Positions 9,113 to 17,708 of a stretch of 44,360 nucleotides of DNA are shown here, piece by piece. The notes below the pieces were generated by a model. It did not search any database, had not been told where the DNA came from, and saw nothing but the letters and a program-made list of their open reading frames with translations. Source of the stretch: CAYUJH01 sp964394585 (GTDB taxonomy: Bacteria > Bacteroidota > Bacteroidia > Cytophagales > Flammeovirgaceae); the NCBI GenBank assembly GCA_964394585.1, contig CAYMYI010000024.1, forward strand, positions 1 to 44,360. Reading direction: 5' to 3'. A program made the position numbers and the translations under genes. Position 1 is the first letter of the stretch. Every line of letters begins with the position of its first letter.

Positions 9113-10018
9113 CTAAAAATAACCCAATTTTTTGCGGTCTTCCATTGCGGTTTCAGAGCGTTTATCGTCGGCGCGGTTGCCCCGTTCGGTTTGCCGTGTA
9201 GCAGCTACTTCGGCGATAATTTCATCGAGCGTAGTGGCATCCGATTCAATAGCACCGGTGATGGTAATATCGCCCATTGTGCGGAAGCGAATCTGCAGTT
9301 TTTCGGGTTCTTCTCCTTCCCGCAGTTGTAAATATTCTGAAACCGATAAAATGGTGCCCGATCGGCGAATGCATACTCGCTCGTGCGAAAAGTACAATTC
9401 GGGGATTGCGATATCTTCCGCTTTGATGTACTGCCAAATATCCATTTCAGTCCAATTGCTGATGGGAAAAATGCGGAAATGCTCGCCCAAATGTTTTCTT
9501 CCATTGAATAAATTCCAAAGTTCCGGGCGTTGGTTTTTAGGATCCCACTGTCCGAACTCATCGCGGTGCGAGAAAAACCGTTCTTTCGCTCGCGCCTTTT
9601 CTTCATCGCGGCGAGCCCCTCCCATAGCAGCATCAAAGCCATGGGCTTCAATGGTATCGAGCAAGGTAGTAGTTTGGAGCGCATTACGGCTCGCATTCAA
9701 GCCTTTTTCTTCTCGAACGCGGCCTTGGTCGATGGACTGTTGCACGGAACCCACCACGAGTTTTACCCCTAACTCGTTCACTAGGCGATCGCGAAAGGCT
9801 ATGGTTTCCGGGAAGTTATGCCCGGTATCGATGTGTACCAAGGGAAAAGGAATCTTAGCCGGGTGGAAGGCTTTCTTAGCTAGGTGAGTCATCACGATGG
9901 AATCTTTCCCACCGGAAAACAGCAAACAAGGTTTTTCAAACTGTGCGGCTACTTCGCGGATCACAAAAATTGCCTCAGCCTCTAATTCTTTTAAATGATT
10001 TAAGTAATAGCTATACAT
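9113..10018 (-). CDS. cysD: Sulfate adenylyltransferase subunit 2
   Basis: A 301-residue PP-loop ATPase, the small catalytic subunit of the CysDN ATP sulfurylase that makes adenosine 5'-phosphosulfate from ATP and sulfate. The PP-loop SGGKDSIVM (about residues 36-44) is intact, as are GGARRDEEKARAKER, FPISNWTEMDIWQYI and the C-terminal region ending MEDRKKLGYF. It sits 21 bases after cysC and is certainly in the same operon. The usual partner cysN, a GTPase, is not next to it; a GNAT gene occupies that place. Confidence 0.96.
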   Translation of the reverse strand: MYSYYLNHLKELEAEAIFVIREVAAQFEKPCLLFSGGKDSIVMTHLAKKAFHPAKIPFPLVHIDTGHNFPETIAFRDRLVNELGVKLVVGSVQQSIDQGRVREEKGLNASRNALQTTTLLDTIEAHGFDAAMGGARRDEEKARAKERFFSHRDEFGQWDPKNQRPELWNLFNGRKHLGEHFRIFPISNWTEMDIWQYIKAEDIAIPELYFSHERVCIRRSGTILSVSEYLQLREGEEPEKLQIRFRTMGDITITGAIESDATTLDEIIAEVAATRQTERGNRADDKRSETAMEDRKKLGYF

Positions 10019-10039
10019 AGTAGAAAGCGATTTACGGTA

Positions 10040-10642
10040 TTAAACGGTTTTTTTGAGCAAGGGTACTAGTCTCTGCAAGAGTTGTTCGGTACAGATTTCT
10101 AGCGGCTGCTCATGTGTTTTTGTGACAATTTCAGGCGATTCTGGCACTTCAAAGGGGGAATCGATACCGGTAAAGTTTTTGATTGCGCCTGCTCTGGCTT
10201 TTTGGTACAGCCCTTTTACATCGCGTTGTTCGCATATTTCGAGGGGGCAATCTACAAAGACTTCCACAAACTCATCGGGGTTGAGCAGTTGGCGGGCGGT
10301 GGCTCTATCTTTCCGAAATGGAGAAATAAAAGCGGTGAGTACCACATGCCCTGCTTCTACGAAAAGTTTAGCGACTTCGGCAATGCGGCGAATGTTTTCA
10401 GTACGACCTTCGGCACTAAAGTCGAGGTCGGCATTTAACCCACTTCGAATATTATCGCCATCCAACAAAAAGGTACGAATACCCTGGGCGTGCAATGCTT
10501 GTTCTACCGCGTCGGCAAGGGTCGATTTCCCCGAACCCGATAAGCCGGTGAACCACACTACACACGAGTGGTGTTGGTTTTGAAGTCGCCTGTCGGTTTT
10601 TGTGATTTTATGTGAATGAGGAATGATGTGTTCGTCTGCCAT
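10040..10642 (-). CDS. cysC: Adenylyl-sulfate kinase
   Basis: A 200-residue APS kinase that phosphorylates adenosine 5'-phosphosulfate to PAPS, the donor for sulfation and for some assimilatory reductases. Walker A is GLSGSGKST (about residues 33-41), followed by the family motifs LLDGDNIRSGLN, FISPFRKDR, FVDCPLEICEQRDVKGLY and KNFTGIDSPFE. It is first in the run cysC-cysD-GNAT. The ATG at 10642 is the only good start. Confidence 0.96.
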   Translation of the reverse strand: MADEHIIPHSHKITKTDRRLQNQHHSCVVWFTGLSGSGKSTLADAVEQALHAQGIRTFLLDGDNIRSGLNADLDFSAEGRTENIRRIAEVAKLFVEAGHVVLTAFISPFRKDRATARQLLNPDEFVEVFVDCPLEICEQRDVKGLYQKARAGAIKNFTGIDSPFEVPESPEIVTKTHEQPLEICTEQLLQRLVPLLKKTV

Positions 10643-10894
10643 ATGCCTACTAAATTAAAGGGGCAATACTAAAGCACAGGGGGGAATTATACCATAATCC
10701 CGGTTTTTTTATTGTTTTCTAACATATATGCCGTTTTTCTATACGAAGTATGGACGGTTTTGAAAGTACTCTATACTACATTGAGGCGTATCTGTTCGTT
10801 CTCACATGTACCCTGCACATATTGATATTCGTTTAGGTATTTATTGATCAGAATGATAAGTCGTTATCTCTAAATTTCTGCAAGACAGACTTGT
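10643..10894. other. Intergenic region upstream of cysC
   Basis: 252 bases between the M14 peptidase stop and the cysC start (both minus strand). It is AT-rich. I find no intrinsic terminator for the peptidase gene, no tRNA and no recognisable riboswitch. TAATTTAG on the minus strand (near 10650-10657) matches the TAnnTTTG consensus in seven of eight places and could be part of the cysC promoter, but there is no clear -33 partner. Confidence 0.4.
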
Positions 10895-12652
10895 TTAGTG
10901 TCTTTCAAGGCGGTAAATAGGATATTGTTGATAAGCTGTTTCATTGTGTACTGAACGTTCGTATAAAAAGCGAAGTTGCGCATAATTACTCTGGGCGAAC
11001 TCCGCGTTTTCCTCTTTCATCTTTTGAAAAGCGGAATACAGTGCCGTATCGGCTTGCAACAGGCTAGCGGCTTCAGCCTCAAAAACATATGCTGAAAACC
11101 CTTCTTTCCGTTGCAGAATGGTATCAAAAAAATTCCAATTGAAGAATGAATCGGGGGCTTCGGGTTCAAGCGTAGCAGCTAGATAGCGTTTAGCGGCTTG
11201 TTGCATCGGTACTAGCCAATCGCCTTTTCGGAATTGTAAGGTGGCAGTGCTAGTGGTTACCTCGGTGTTATAATGTTGGTAATGCCCTTCGTAGGGGCTA
11301 TTGCGTGTTTGGAAGTTGGCGATGTTGTAGACCGTAACCGAAAGGGTTGTATCGGTAGAGAGTGGCTGCATTTCCACTTGGTTTTGGCGCAAGCGTTCAA
11401 TTACTCTGCTCCATCCTTGAGGAATGACATAGGCTTGAGGAGCTGCAACGCGTTTGCGAGGCTCGTAGTAATTATAGAAAGGAATATCTTTTTTAAACGG
11501 TCTTTCTCGGTTATAAAACAGCATGGGCATGCCGGTTACTTCGCTGTTACGAATTTCACCTTCATAGCCTAAAAACTCAATTTCAGTAAAGTTATCGCGG
11601 TTAGCTTGCCAATCGATTATCATTTCTTCAGCATTGAGGGTCGCTTGGAGTTCCTGTTTCCGTACGGCTTTAATTTCTTCGTGCTTATCGCGGGCAATTT
11701 CGAGCATGGCATTTAAATAGGCATAGGTAGCCTCTACACGTTGCGAAAAAGGCTTGAGCATATGGGTTTCAGTCATAAATCCGAGGGTATGAAATAGCGA
11801 GGTGTAACCGGTAGAATAGCGGGGGTAGTCCATAAATTGAACAATGCCGGAGTCGGGAACACTTCCCCAAACGTTTACATAAGGTGTAAGCGGAAAGCCC
11901 TGTTGTTCCATTTTTTTATTTAAATCGGGAAGAATCTGGAAACGCAGGAAATCGCCGAGGTATCCACCTAATTTGTTTTCTTGGGTCATCAGGTTGGTTA
12001 ATACATGCTGATAGTCGGCACCATTGCTTACGTGGGTATCTACAAAAACATGCGGTTGCCATGTGTGAAACAGTTGGGCAAAGGCACAGGCATTTTGGGT
12101 GTCGGCTTTTATAAAATCGCGGTTCAAATCATAGTTCTGTGCATTTCCTCGAAAGCCATACGCTTCAGGGCCATTTTGGTTGGCGCGCGAGGTAGTATTG
12201 CGGTTGAGCACCCCACCAATGTTGTAAAAAGGCACAATTGCCAGCACCACATTGCCCATAGTTTGGTCGAGGCTGTCCGAGGCGAGTAAATCGCGCACCC
12301 AAAGTTGGCAGGCTTCTACACCATCGGGTTCTCCCGGATGAATAGCATTGTTAGTCAGATACACTATTTTCCCCTTTTGGCGTAACGATTCGGGCTCAAA
12401 GTCTCGAGTAGGGGAAAGCACTACAAGGTGCAGCGGCAAACCGCTATCGGTGCTACCATAGGTTAGTAGCTGGAGCTCTGGGGAATGCTCTGCCAATTTG
12501 CGCCAAAAGTCAATGCCTTCTTCATAGGTAACAGTTTGGGTTTCTTCGGTTTGTTCAAACTTTGTAGTAAATGTGGGTGTGGATTTTTCCGAAGGGGTTG
12601 AGCAGCTTACCAAGTAAATAGCGAGGGCAACCGCTACGAAGGTTTTTTTCAT
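10895..12652 (-). CDS. M14-family zinc carboxypeptidase-like lipoprotein
   Basis: A 585-residue protein with a lipoprotein signal: hydrophobic residues 4-15 then LVSC, so lipidation at Cys17. The M14 (carboxypeptidase A) domain fills roughly residues 40-350. Zinc ligands appear as His105 and Glu108 (IHPGEPDG) and His207 (VDTHVSNG), and the catalytic glutamate is probably Glu295 (FMTETHML). All expected active-site residues are present. The remaining 230 residues are a C-terminal extension of unclear fold. Likely a periplasmic or outer-membrane-anchored metallopeptidase; the substrate is unknown. It is downstream of the macroglobulin-like gene on the same strand, with a terminator between. Confidence 0.87.
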   Translation of the reverse strand: MKKTFVAVALAIYLVSCSTPSEKSTPTFTTKFEQTEETQTVTYEEGIDFWRKLAEHSPELQLLTYGSTDSGLPLHLVVLSPTRDFEPESLRQKGKIVYLTNNAIHPGEPDGVEACQLWVRDLLASDSLDQTMGNVVLAIVPFYNIGGVLNRNTTSRANQNGPEAYGFRGNAQNYDLNRDFIKADTQNACAFAQLFHTWQPHVFVDTHVSNGADYQHVLTNLMTQENKLGGYLGDFLRFQILPDLNKKMEQQGFPLTPYVNVWGSVPDSGIVQFMDYPRYSTGYTSLFHTLGFMTETHMLKPFSQRVEATYAYLNAMLEIARDKHEEIKAVRKQELQATLNAEEMIIDWQANRDNFTEIEFLGYEGEIRNSEVTGMPMLFYNRERPFKKDIPFYNYYEPRKRVAAPQAYVIPQGWSRVIERLRQNQVEMQPLSTDTTLSVTVYNIANFQTRNSPYEGHYQHYNTEVTTSTATLQFRKGDWLVPMQQAAKRYLAATLEPEAPDSFFNWNFFDTILQRKEGFSAYVFEAEAASLLQADTALYSAFQKMKEENAEFAQSNYAQLRFLYERSVHNETAYQQYPIYRLERH

Positions 12653-12729
12653 AGGAATTTTGATTTCAGTTTTATCAAAGATAGGGCTTTCTCTTCATGG
12701 GAAGGCATGTGGTTGTTGTAAACTAGGAA

Positions 12730-12760
12730 CAAAAAAAGGAGGCGTTTAATCGCCTCCTTG
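12730..12760 (-). terminator. Intrinsic terminator after the macroglobulin-like gene
   Basis: On the minus strand, a perfect 9-base stem (AAGGAGGCG/CGCCTCCTT) with a 6-base loop is followed by a T-run. It lies just after the stop at 12771 and separates this gene from the M14 peptidase gene. Confidence 0.9.
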
Positions 12761-12770
12761 TAATGATAGA

Positions 12771-15700
12771 TTAGTCTGTAATCTGAATATTGTGCCCGGC
12801 AACCCAGGTTTTATGTTCGTTGGTGTAGTATAAATAAGCAGAAGAAGCGGCCGCTTGATACGTTCCGGGAATATCCGCTTTCAGGTCTAAATTGATTTCC
12901 CGAATTTGGTTAGGTTTCATTTGGCGGTAGTAAAACACAACTTGCCGATCAGTAATTTCATAAAAATCTACGACTCCTTTTTCTTGTAGTTCTTTAAGTT
13001 GCCACGGCTGCGGGGTAAGCCCTCCCGGAATACCCACTACGGCTAGAGTCATCGGGAGGCCATCGTTAGTTTTGTTGATAAGCGTGGTACTCAACCGAAC
13101 GGTTTCTCCCATTTTTACTTTGCCATCGGCGAGGGTAGTTTCTAATGCTACTTGGCAAGAATCGCTACTGTTGGGTTGGTTGCTGTGGTACAATACAGAA
13201 AGTGTGTAGGGCAGGGGGTGTTCTACGTTCGGGTAGGCTACGGATAGAACATTCTTTCCATCATTTAAGTATGATTCGATACCGGCAAGTACAATGGCAT
13301 CTTGTTCGCCAGCGGCGTATGCTTTCGAAGCGATGGTTTTCCCATTTTGCCTTACTTCAATTGAGCCATCTTCTTGCGTTCGGCGGGAAAAAGCGGCATA
13401 ATCAGTGAGTGCGCGGAGTGCCATGATGGTGCTTTGGGAGTTGCCGAAACCTCCATATGGCGAACGCGATTCTACCAAAAATGTAGCGGCTTTTTCTACA
13501 GCACTGCGTCGAGGGTCGTCGCTTTTTAAGTGTGCCATTATAGCTAACGACGTGGTTTCGATGCGCAAGCCCATGCCGGTAGAGTGTGTAATGGAGTGCT
13601 TCAGCCCTATCCAGCTACCATTTTCTTCTTGCAGGTCTTGCAATTGCGAGAGTAACCGTTCGGCACGCATATCTTTCACGTTGAACAACGCATTGGTAAT
13701 CAAAGCCATTTGGTAAGGGTCTTTTGACTCCTGCGCTCTTTCCAGAGCAGCTTCTAGCTCTTCCCGAATTTCGAAAGTGTATCCTGCCTCGCTAAGTGCA
13801 TATACAATGTAAGCGTTGGTGATGTCGTCATCGGCTCTACCAAAACTATCCAAGGCTTTAGGGTCTTGTTTAAACCCTCCAGCGCCATCTTTCCGGCTTA
13901 AAAGCCAATTGGCAGTGCGTTTCACCATTTCTTCGCTCACGCCATTGTACACCTGACTCATCTCCTGAAATTCCATCAGTCCGTATGCCGTGAGGGCTTC
14001 ATGTGCGGGCGTTCCCCCAAACCACTCGTATCCATTTTCTTCGGTTTCAAAGGAAACGAGGCGGTCGTATCCGGTTTCAATGAGTTTGGTTGCCCGTGCA
14101 CTAGCCGTAGCGTTTTCAATCCCTGAGGTTTCTAAATATCGCTTTACTAGCAAATTAGGGTAAGTGCTTGAAGAGGTTTGCTCAAAGCAACCATAGGGCT
14201 CGCGCAAAATCGATTCGATGCCTTTGAGCAAATCGCTGAGCATCGAAGGATATGCCGTAAGGCGGGCTTCCAATGTGCCTGCTACCAAATTAGCGACTTC
14301 GAACGAAAATGTTTGATCGGTTTGAGCCGAAAACGCAAGACTTACAGGAAAACCCTTTGGTGCCGTATTGACTTCTTGTTCGAAGGCGTCTTTCATGCCG
14401 TTGCCACTAAAAGCGACTGCCAAAGTACCTTTGCCCGGTTGGTTTTGCACTGCGTAGGGTAGAAAATAGGTTTTGGTTTCGTTGGCTGCCAAGCTGATTT
14501 CTTCGGGGAACTTCCCGTTAGTAAGCCAGGCAGTAGGGTGCGTAAACGCGAGCTTTCCTTCAATCGTTTTTGCGGTGTTGTTGGTAAGTGTTAATGGGAT
14601 GAGCACCTTATCGCCCATCGTAACAGCTACTGGTATTTTTACTGCCATGCTAAACGGTAACTCGTTGTAAAATACAGCCTCTCCACTGCCCACTGTTCCT
14701 TCGTAGCCAATTCCTTCAAGGATTGCCCGAAATGCGGTGATTTCATCAGAAGTATGAAAACTTACACTTGCTTTTCCGCTGCGGTCGGTGGTAATGTTTC
14801 CTTTCCAAAAGATGGTGGAGCGGAAATCGGTTCGTGTTTCGGAGGTTTCTTCTGGCTTATAGGTTGGGGTAGGAAATTCTCTAGCTCGGTAATACGTAAT
14901 AGGCGTAGGTTCTTCAGGTTTAACCTTAGGAATATCCATTGCAGCGGCAACCTCTTCGGCAAATGGTTCTTCGTCGAAGTCGCCAAAATCGGCAAAGTCT
15001 TCAGGGGCAATATCTTCTTCAGGTTCTACAACTACGGCAAGTAGCTCTACGTTTCCTTTGTCGAAGACCTCGTTCACGCGTTCAACGAGAGCTTCATCAG
15101 CAGCTTCCATCATCATCATTTCTTGTTCTGCCACAGGCGCATCGCCTAGTACTCGGTTACGTGCCATCGGTCGCATTTGCGGAGGCTGCAGTTCAATTAC
15201 CATTTCTTGGCTGTAACTCGCTACCGACACTTCTCTTTCTTTTCCCTTTTTGGTATATAGTTCTAATGTTTTAGGTTCGTAAAGTTGGATACCTTCAATA
15301 TTGAATTCCCCTTTATCGTTGGTGCGTACACTAACATTATCGGGTTTTACCGTAATTTTTACGTTGGGTACAATTTGCCCATAGCGGATGACTTTCCCTG
15401 CGATAATGGCTTTTTCAGCGGCGATGGAAGGTGGGGTTATGCCATCGCGGATTTCTTGCCAGGTGAACCTGCGCCACCCTTGGGTGAGCATGAGTAAGTC
15501 GAGGGCAGCTAGCGATTTTTCTTCGCTTTCGTCGAAATAAAAGTTAGGTTCAAATAGTTCTCCTTGCAGGTCAGGTTCTAGCAGAAGTTTCGATAAAATC
15601 CGCCCCGATTTATCGTCGGTAAACGAAAGAAGTTTGTCATCAACAACGGCAAGCGAAAACTTCCCAGGGACGGGAATGCCTCGTTCGTCGGTTACAGTAA

Positions 15701-17075
15701 TATCGAGGGTTACTTTTTCGCGAGGTTGCAATTTTTCTTTGTTGGGCTGTATGCTGATGTTGAGCTTTTTATACCGATTCACGAAGGCAAGCCGCTCGGC
15801 ACGCTCAATGCCTTTTGTATCGAACAGCGTGAACTGAGCAACCCCAATTGGAAACTCAGTAGTATTGAGTTTCAATAAATTATCTCCTTGTTTTACAGTG
15901 AGTAAGGCAGAAGCCTGCACGGTTCCACGTACACGCGCCATAAGCGTTAGGGTTTCGGTAAAAGGGGCATTTACACGCAACGTAACCGACTCGTTGGTTT
16001 GCTCAGCAAGGGCAAGGGTGTATCCTTTAGAAAGTACCGAAGGGAGCACCCATTCTTGAGTAACGTCGTTCGGCTGTGTGATTTTTAGGCGGTAGGTTTC
16101 TCCTTCTTGTGGTGTTAGGTTAAACGTTCCCATCCCCTGATGGAAACTTTCAAATGTGGCTATTTCATCGCCGCGCTGGTTTACTACCTTTCCGGCAGCG
16201 TCGGCAGGTTTGCCAAACTCATCCAGAATGCGGTACGCCACTTTGCCGGGAACACCCGCCACCAAATCGCCTCCTTCGGGGAAAATATCTACCTGAAACC
16301 GATTTAAAACGATGGGTACCGAACGGCTAATCGATTCGGTTTGCCCGTTGTGGGTCAGCATTACAAGCAGCAGTCCGTCGGGGCTTTCCAAGCGTTCTGG
16401 TAGTTTCGATACAATGCTTGCATTGCCAGCAGCATCCGTAGTGCCTTTTCCTTTTTCAACAGTGCGCCCTTCAATTTTTAATTGATACGTAAACGGATGG
16501 TTGGCAAGGGGTTGATTGTTCAGCTTTTCGAGCGAAACCGTAGCAGTGGCTTCTTCGCCTGCTCCGTAAGCTTCTTTGGCAAAATCGAGTTTCATTTTTA
16601 AGCGGGGCAGCACTACCTTCTGCACTTGAATTTCCTTTTCGAAGAAAAGCGGCGTTTTATCGTTCTTCTGCCATTCAGTGTAGGCTTTTAGGGTATAGAC
16701 TCCGCCGTTGGCTTCTTCGCTGAGGGTAATATCGCCGGAAGCAACACCATCGGTTGCAATAAGGGCAAATTCTTTTTCGGTGTTGCCTCTTGGGCCAATC
16801 AGTTCTACTTTAATAATATCGCTAAGTGCCGAAGCGCGCATATCGGCAGTTTGCCGTAGGTACGCTTGGAACCAGATGGTTTCCCCCGGTCGGTACAAAG
16901 GCTTATCTACATGGAGGTAAAGCCGTTCCGATGGGCGTTCTTGCGTAAACTTCTCGAGAAGCTGCCGCAGTTGAGTAGGTAAATCGTTCTGGTAGTTTTC
17001 CATCAGTGGATTGTAAAAAGCCGATACTCCAAAGAGTATGCAGGTTATGATAAACAGAAAGGTAAGTCGTTTCAT
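12771..17075 (-). CDS. MG2/alpha-2-macroglobulin-like protein with thioester motif
   Basis: A 1434-residue exported protein. The frame is open to 17159, but the ATG at 17075 starts a clear signal peptide (MKRLTFLFIITCILFGVSAF). In order: an MG2 domain with LYLHVDKPLYRPGETIWFQ; further macroglobulin-like domains; the LMLTQGWRRFTWQE segment typical of Bacteroidota MG2 proteins; a carboxypeptidase-regulatory-like segment; an acidic low-complexity linker (about residues 645-745); then an A2M domain starting near RSTIFWKGN. The thioester motif GCFEQ at 962-966 (Cys963, Gln966) is intact, followed by an alpha-alpha barrel domain. Bacterial A2M proteins are thought to trap attacking proteases. There is no lipobox, so the protein is probably periplasmic or surface-exposed. 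Confidence 0.86.
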   Translation of the reverse strand: MKRLTFLFIITCILFGVSAFYNPLMENYQNDLPTQLRQLLEKFTQERPSERLYLHVDKPLYRPGETIWFQAYLRQTADMRASALSDIIKVELIGPRGNTEKEFALIATDGVASGDITLSEEANGGVYTLKAYTEWQKNDKTPLFFEKEIQVQKVVLPRLKMKLDFAKEAYGAGEEATATVSLEKLNNQPLANHPFTYQLKIEGRTVEKGKGTTDAAGNASIVSKLPERLESPDGLLLVMLTHNGQTESISRSVPIVLNRFQVDIFPEGGDLVAGVPGKVAYRILDEFGKPADAAGKVVNQRGDEIATFESFHQGMGTFNLTPQEGETYRLKITQPNDVTQEWVLPSVLSKGYTLALAEQTNESVTLRVNAPFTETLTLMARVRGTVQASALLTVKQGDNLLKLNTTEFPIGVAQFTLFDTKGIERAERLAFVNRYKKLNISIQPNKEKLQPREKVTLDITVTDERGIPVPGKFSLAVVDDKLLSFTDDKSGRILSKLLLEPDLQGELFEPNFYFDESEEKSLAALDLLMLTQGWRRFTWQEIRDGITPPSIAAEKAIIAGKVIRYGQIVPNVKITVKPDNVSVRTNDKGEFNIEGIQLYEPKTLELYTKKGKEREVSVASYSQEMVIELQPPQMRPMARNRVLGDAPVAEQEMMMMEAADEALVERVNEVFDKGNVELLAVVVEPEEDIAPEDFADFGDFDEEPFAEEVAAAMDIPKVKPEEPTPITYYRAREFPTPTYKPEETSETRTDFRSTIFWKGNITTDRSGKASVSFHTSDEITAFRAILEGIGYEGTVGSGEAVFYNELPFSMAVKIPVAVTMGDKVLIPLTLTNNTAKTIEGKLAFTHPTAWLTNGKFPEEISLAANETKTYFLPYAVQNQPGKGTLAVAFSGNGMKDAFEQEVNTAPKGFPVSLAFSAQTDQTFSFEVANLVAGTLEARLTAYPSMLSDLLKGIESILREPYGCFEQTSSSTYPNLLVKRYLETSGIENATASARATKLIETGYDRLVSFETEENGYEWFGGTPAHEALTAYGLMEFQEMSQVYNGVSEEMVKRTANWLLSRKDGAGGFKQDPKALDSFGRADDDITNAYIVYALSEAGYTFEIREELEAALERAQESKDPYQMALITNALFNVKDMRAERLLSQLQDLQEENGSWIGLKHSITHSTGMGLRIETTSLAIMAHLKSDDPRRSAVEKAATFLVESRSPYGGFGNSQSTIMALRALTDYAAFSRRTQEDGSIEVRQNGKTIASKAYAAGEQDAIVLAGIESYLNDGKNVLSVAYPNVEHPLPYTLSVLYHSNQPNSSDSCQVALETTLADGKVKMGETVRLSTTLINKTNDGLPMTLAVVGIPGGLTPQPWQLKELQEKGVVDFYEITDRQVVFYYRQMKPNQIREINLDLKADIPGTYQAAASSAYLYYTNEHKTWVAGHNIQITD

Positions 17076-17209
17076 GGTGCTACTTGCATTTGAATTTGAA
17101 AAAAAGATTGCTTTTATCGATGCGCATCTAAAAGCCTTGGTATGATAAAGATGCGGCAACTACACAATTCCATAAAAGCCCTAAAAAAAGTCGATGAAGA
17201 GAGCGATTT

Positions 17210-17557
17210 TCATTGTAATTCTTGGCGAAGTTTTTTTGGTAATTTACGTACCACCTGCTCGTAAGAGTGGGTTATCCAATGTTGTAGTTGCTGGTCGGTG
17301 AGTTCGCCATCAAGGATGATGGTATTCCAGTGCTTTTTATTGCTATGATACCCTGGGGTAACTGCAGCATACTTTTCGCGCAGTTCGAGGGCTATCTCCG
17401 GGTCGCATTTTACCGTGATGCTTTCAAAATGATTCAGGTTAGTGATGGCAAATATTTTCCCCATCACTTTAAAAAACAGTACTTCCTCGTCGAACGGCAT
17501 TTCTTCGGTAACTCCTTGAAACGAAAGGCAATATTCGCGAAAGGCTTCAATATGCAT
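17210..17557 (-). CDS. MmcQ/YjbR-family protein
   Basis: A 115-residue protein of the MmcQ/YjbR (CyaY-like fold) family, often annotated as a DNA-binding protein. It has an N-terminal helix with EAFREYCLSFQGVTEEMPFD, then FFKVMGKIFAITNL, a VKCDPEIALELREKY segment, and NKKHWNTIILDGELTDQQL, as in YjbR. The frame is open to 17701, but only the ATG at 17557 gives the family N-terminus and length. The molecular role of the family is poorly established. It is divergent from the PorV-like gene. Confidence 0.85.
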   Translation of the reverse strand: MHIEAFREYCLSFQGVTEEMPFDEEVLFFKVMGKIFAITNLNHFESITVKCDPEIALELREKYAAVTPGYHSNKKHWNTIILDGELTDQQLQHWITHSYEQVVRKLPKKLRQELQ

Positions 17558-17708
17558 AGTTTGTGATTGTAACCGATTTGTCAGGCGTGAGATATTCTCG
17601 AGGAATTTAATTATTAATTTCGTATTTGGTAGTATACCGAGGGGAAAGAACTTGCCAATAAAGTGGCTATGTATTTGAACTACCTCTTTTGAATTGTACA
17701 ATCAAGTT

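Noticed and set aside
9132..9887. Open frame of 251 codons on the plus strand across cysD
   Set aside because: Serine/arginine-rich shadow of cysD with no family resemblance.
10739..10752. loxP-like half site (TATACGAAGTAT) in the cysC upstream region
   Set aside because: Only about ten bases match one arm, there is no second arm or spacer, and no recombinase gene is nearby. Coincidence is more likely.
14754..15274. Several overlapping open frames within the macroglobulin-like gene
   Set aside because: Low-complexity shadows of the acidic linker region; no start context or domain.
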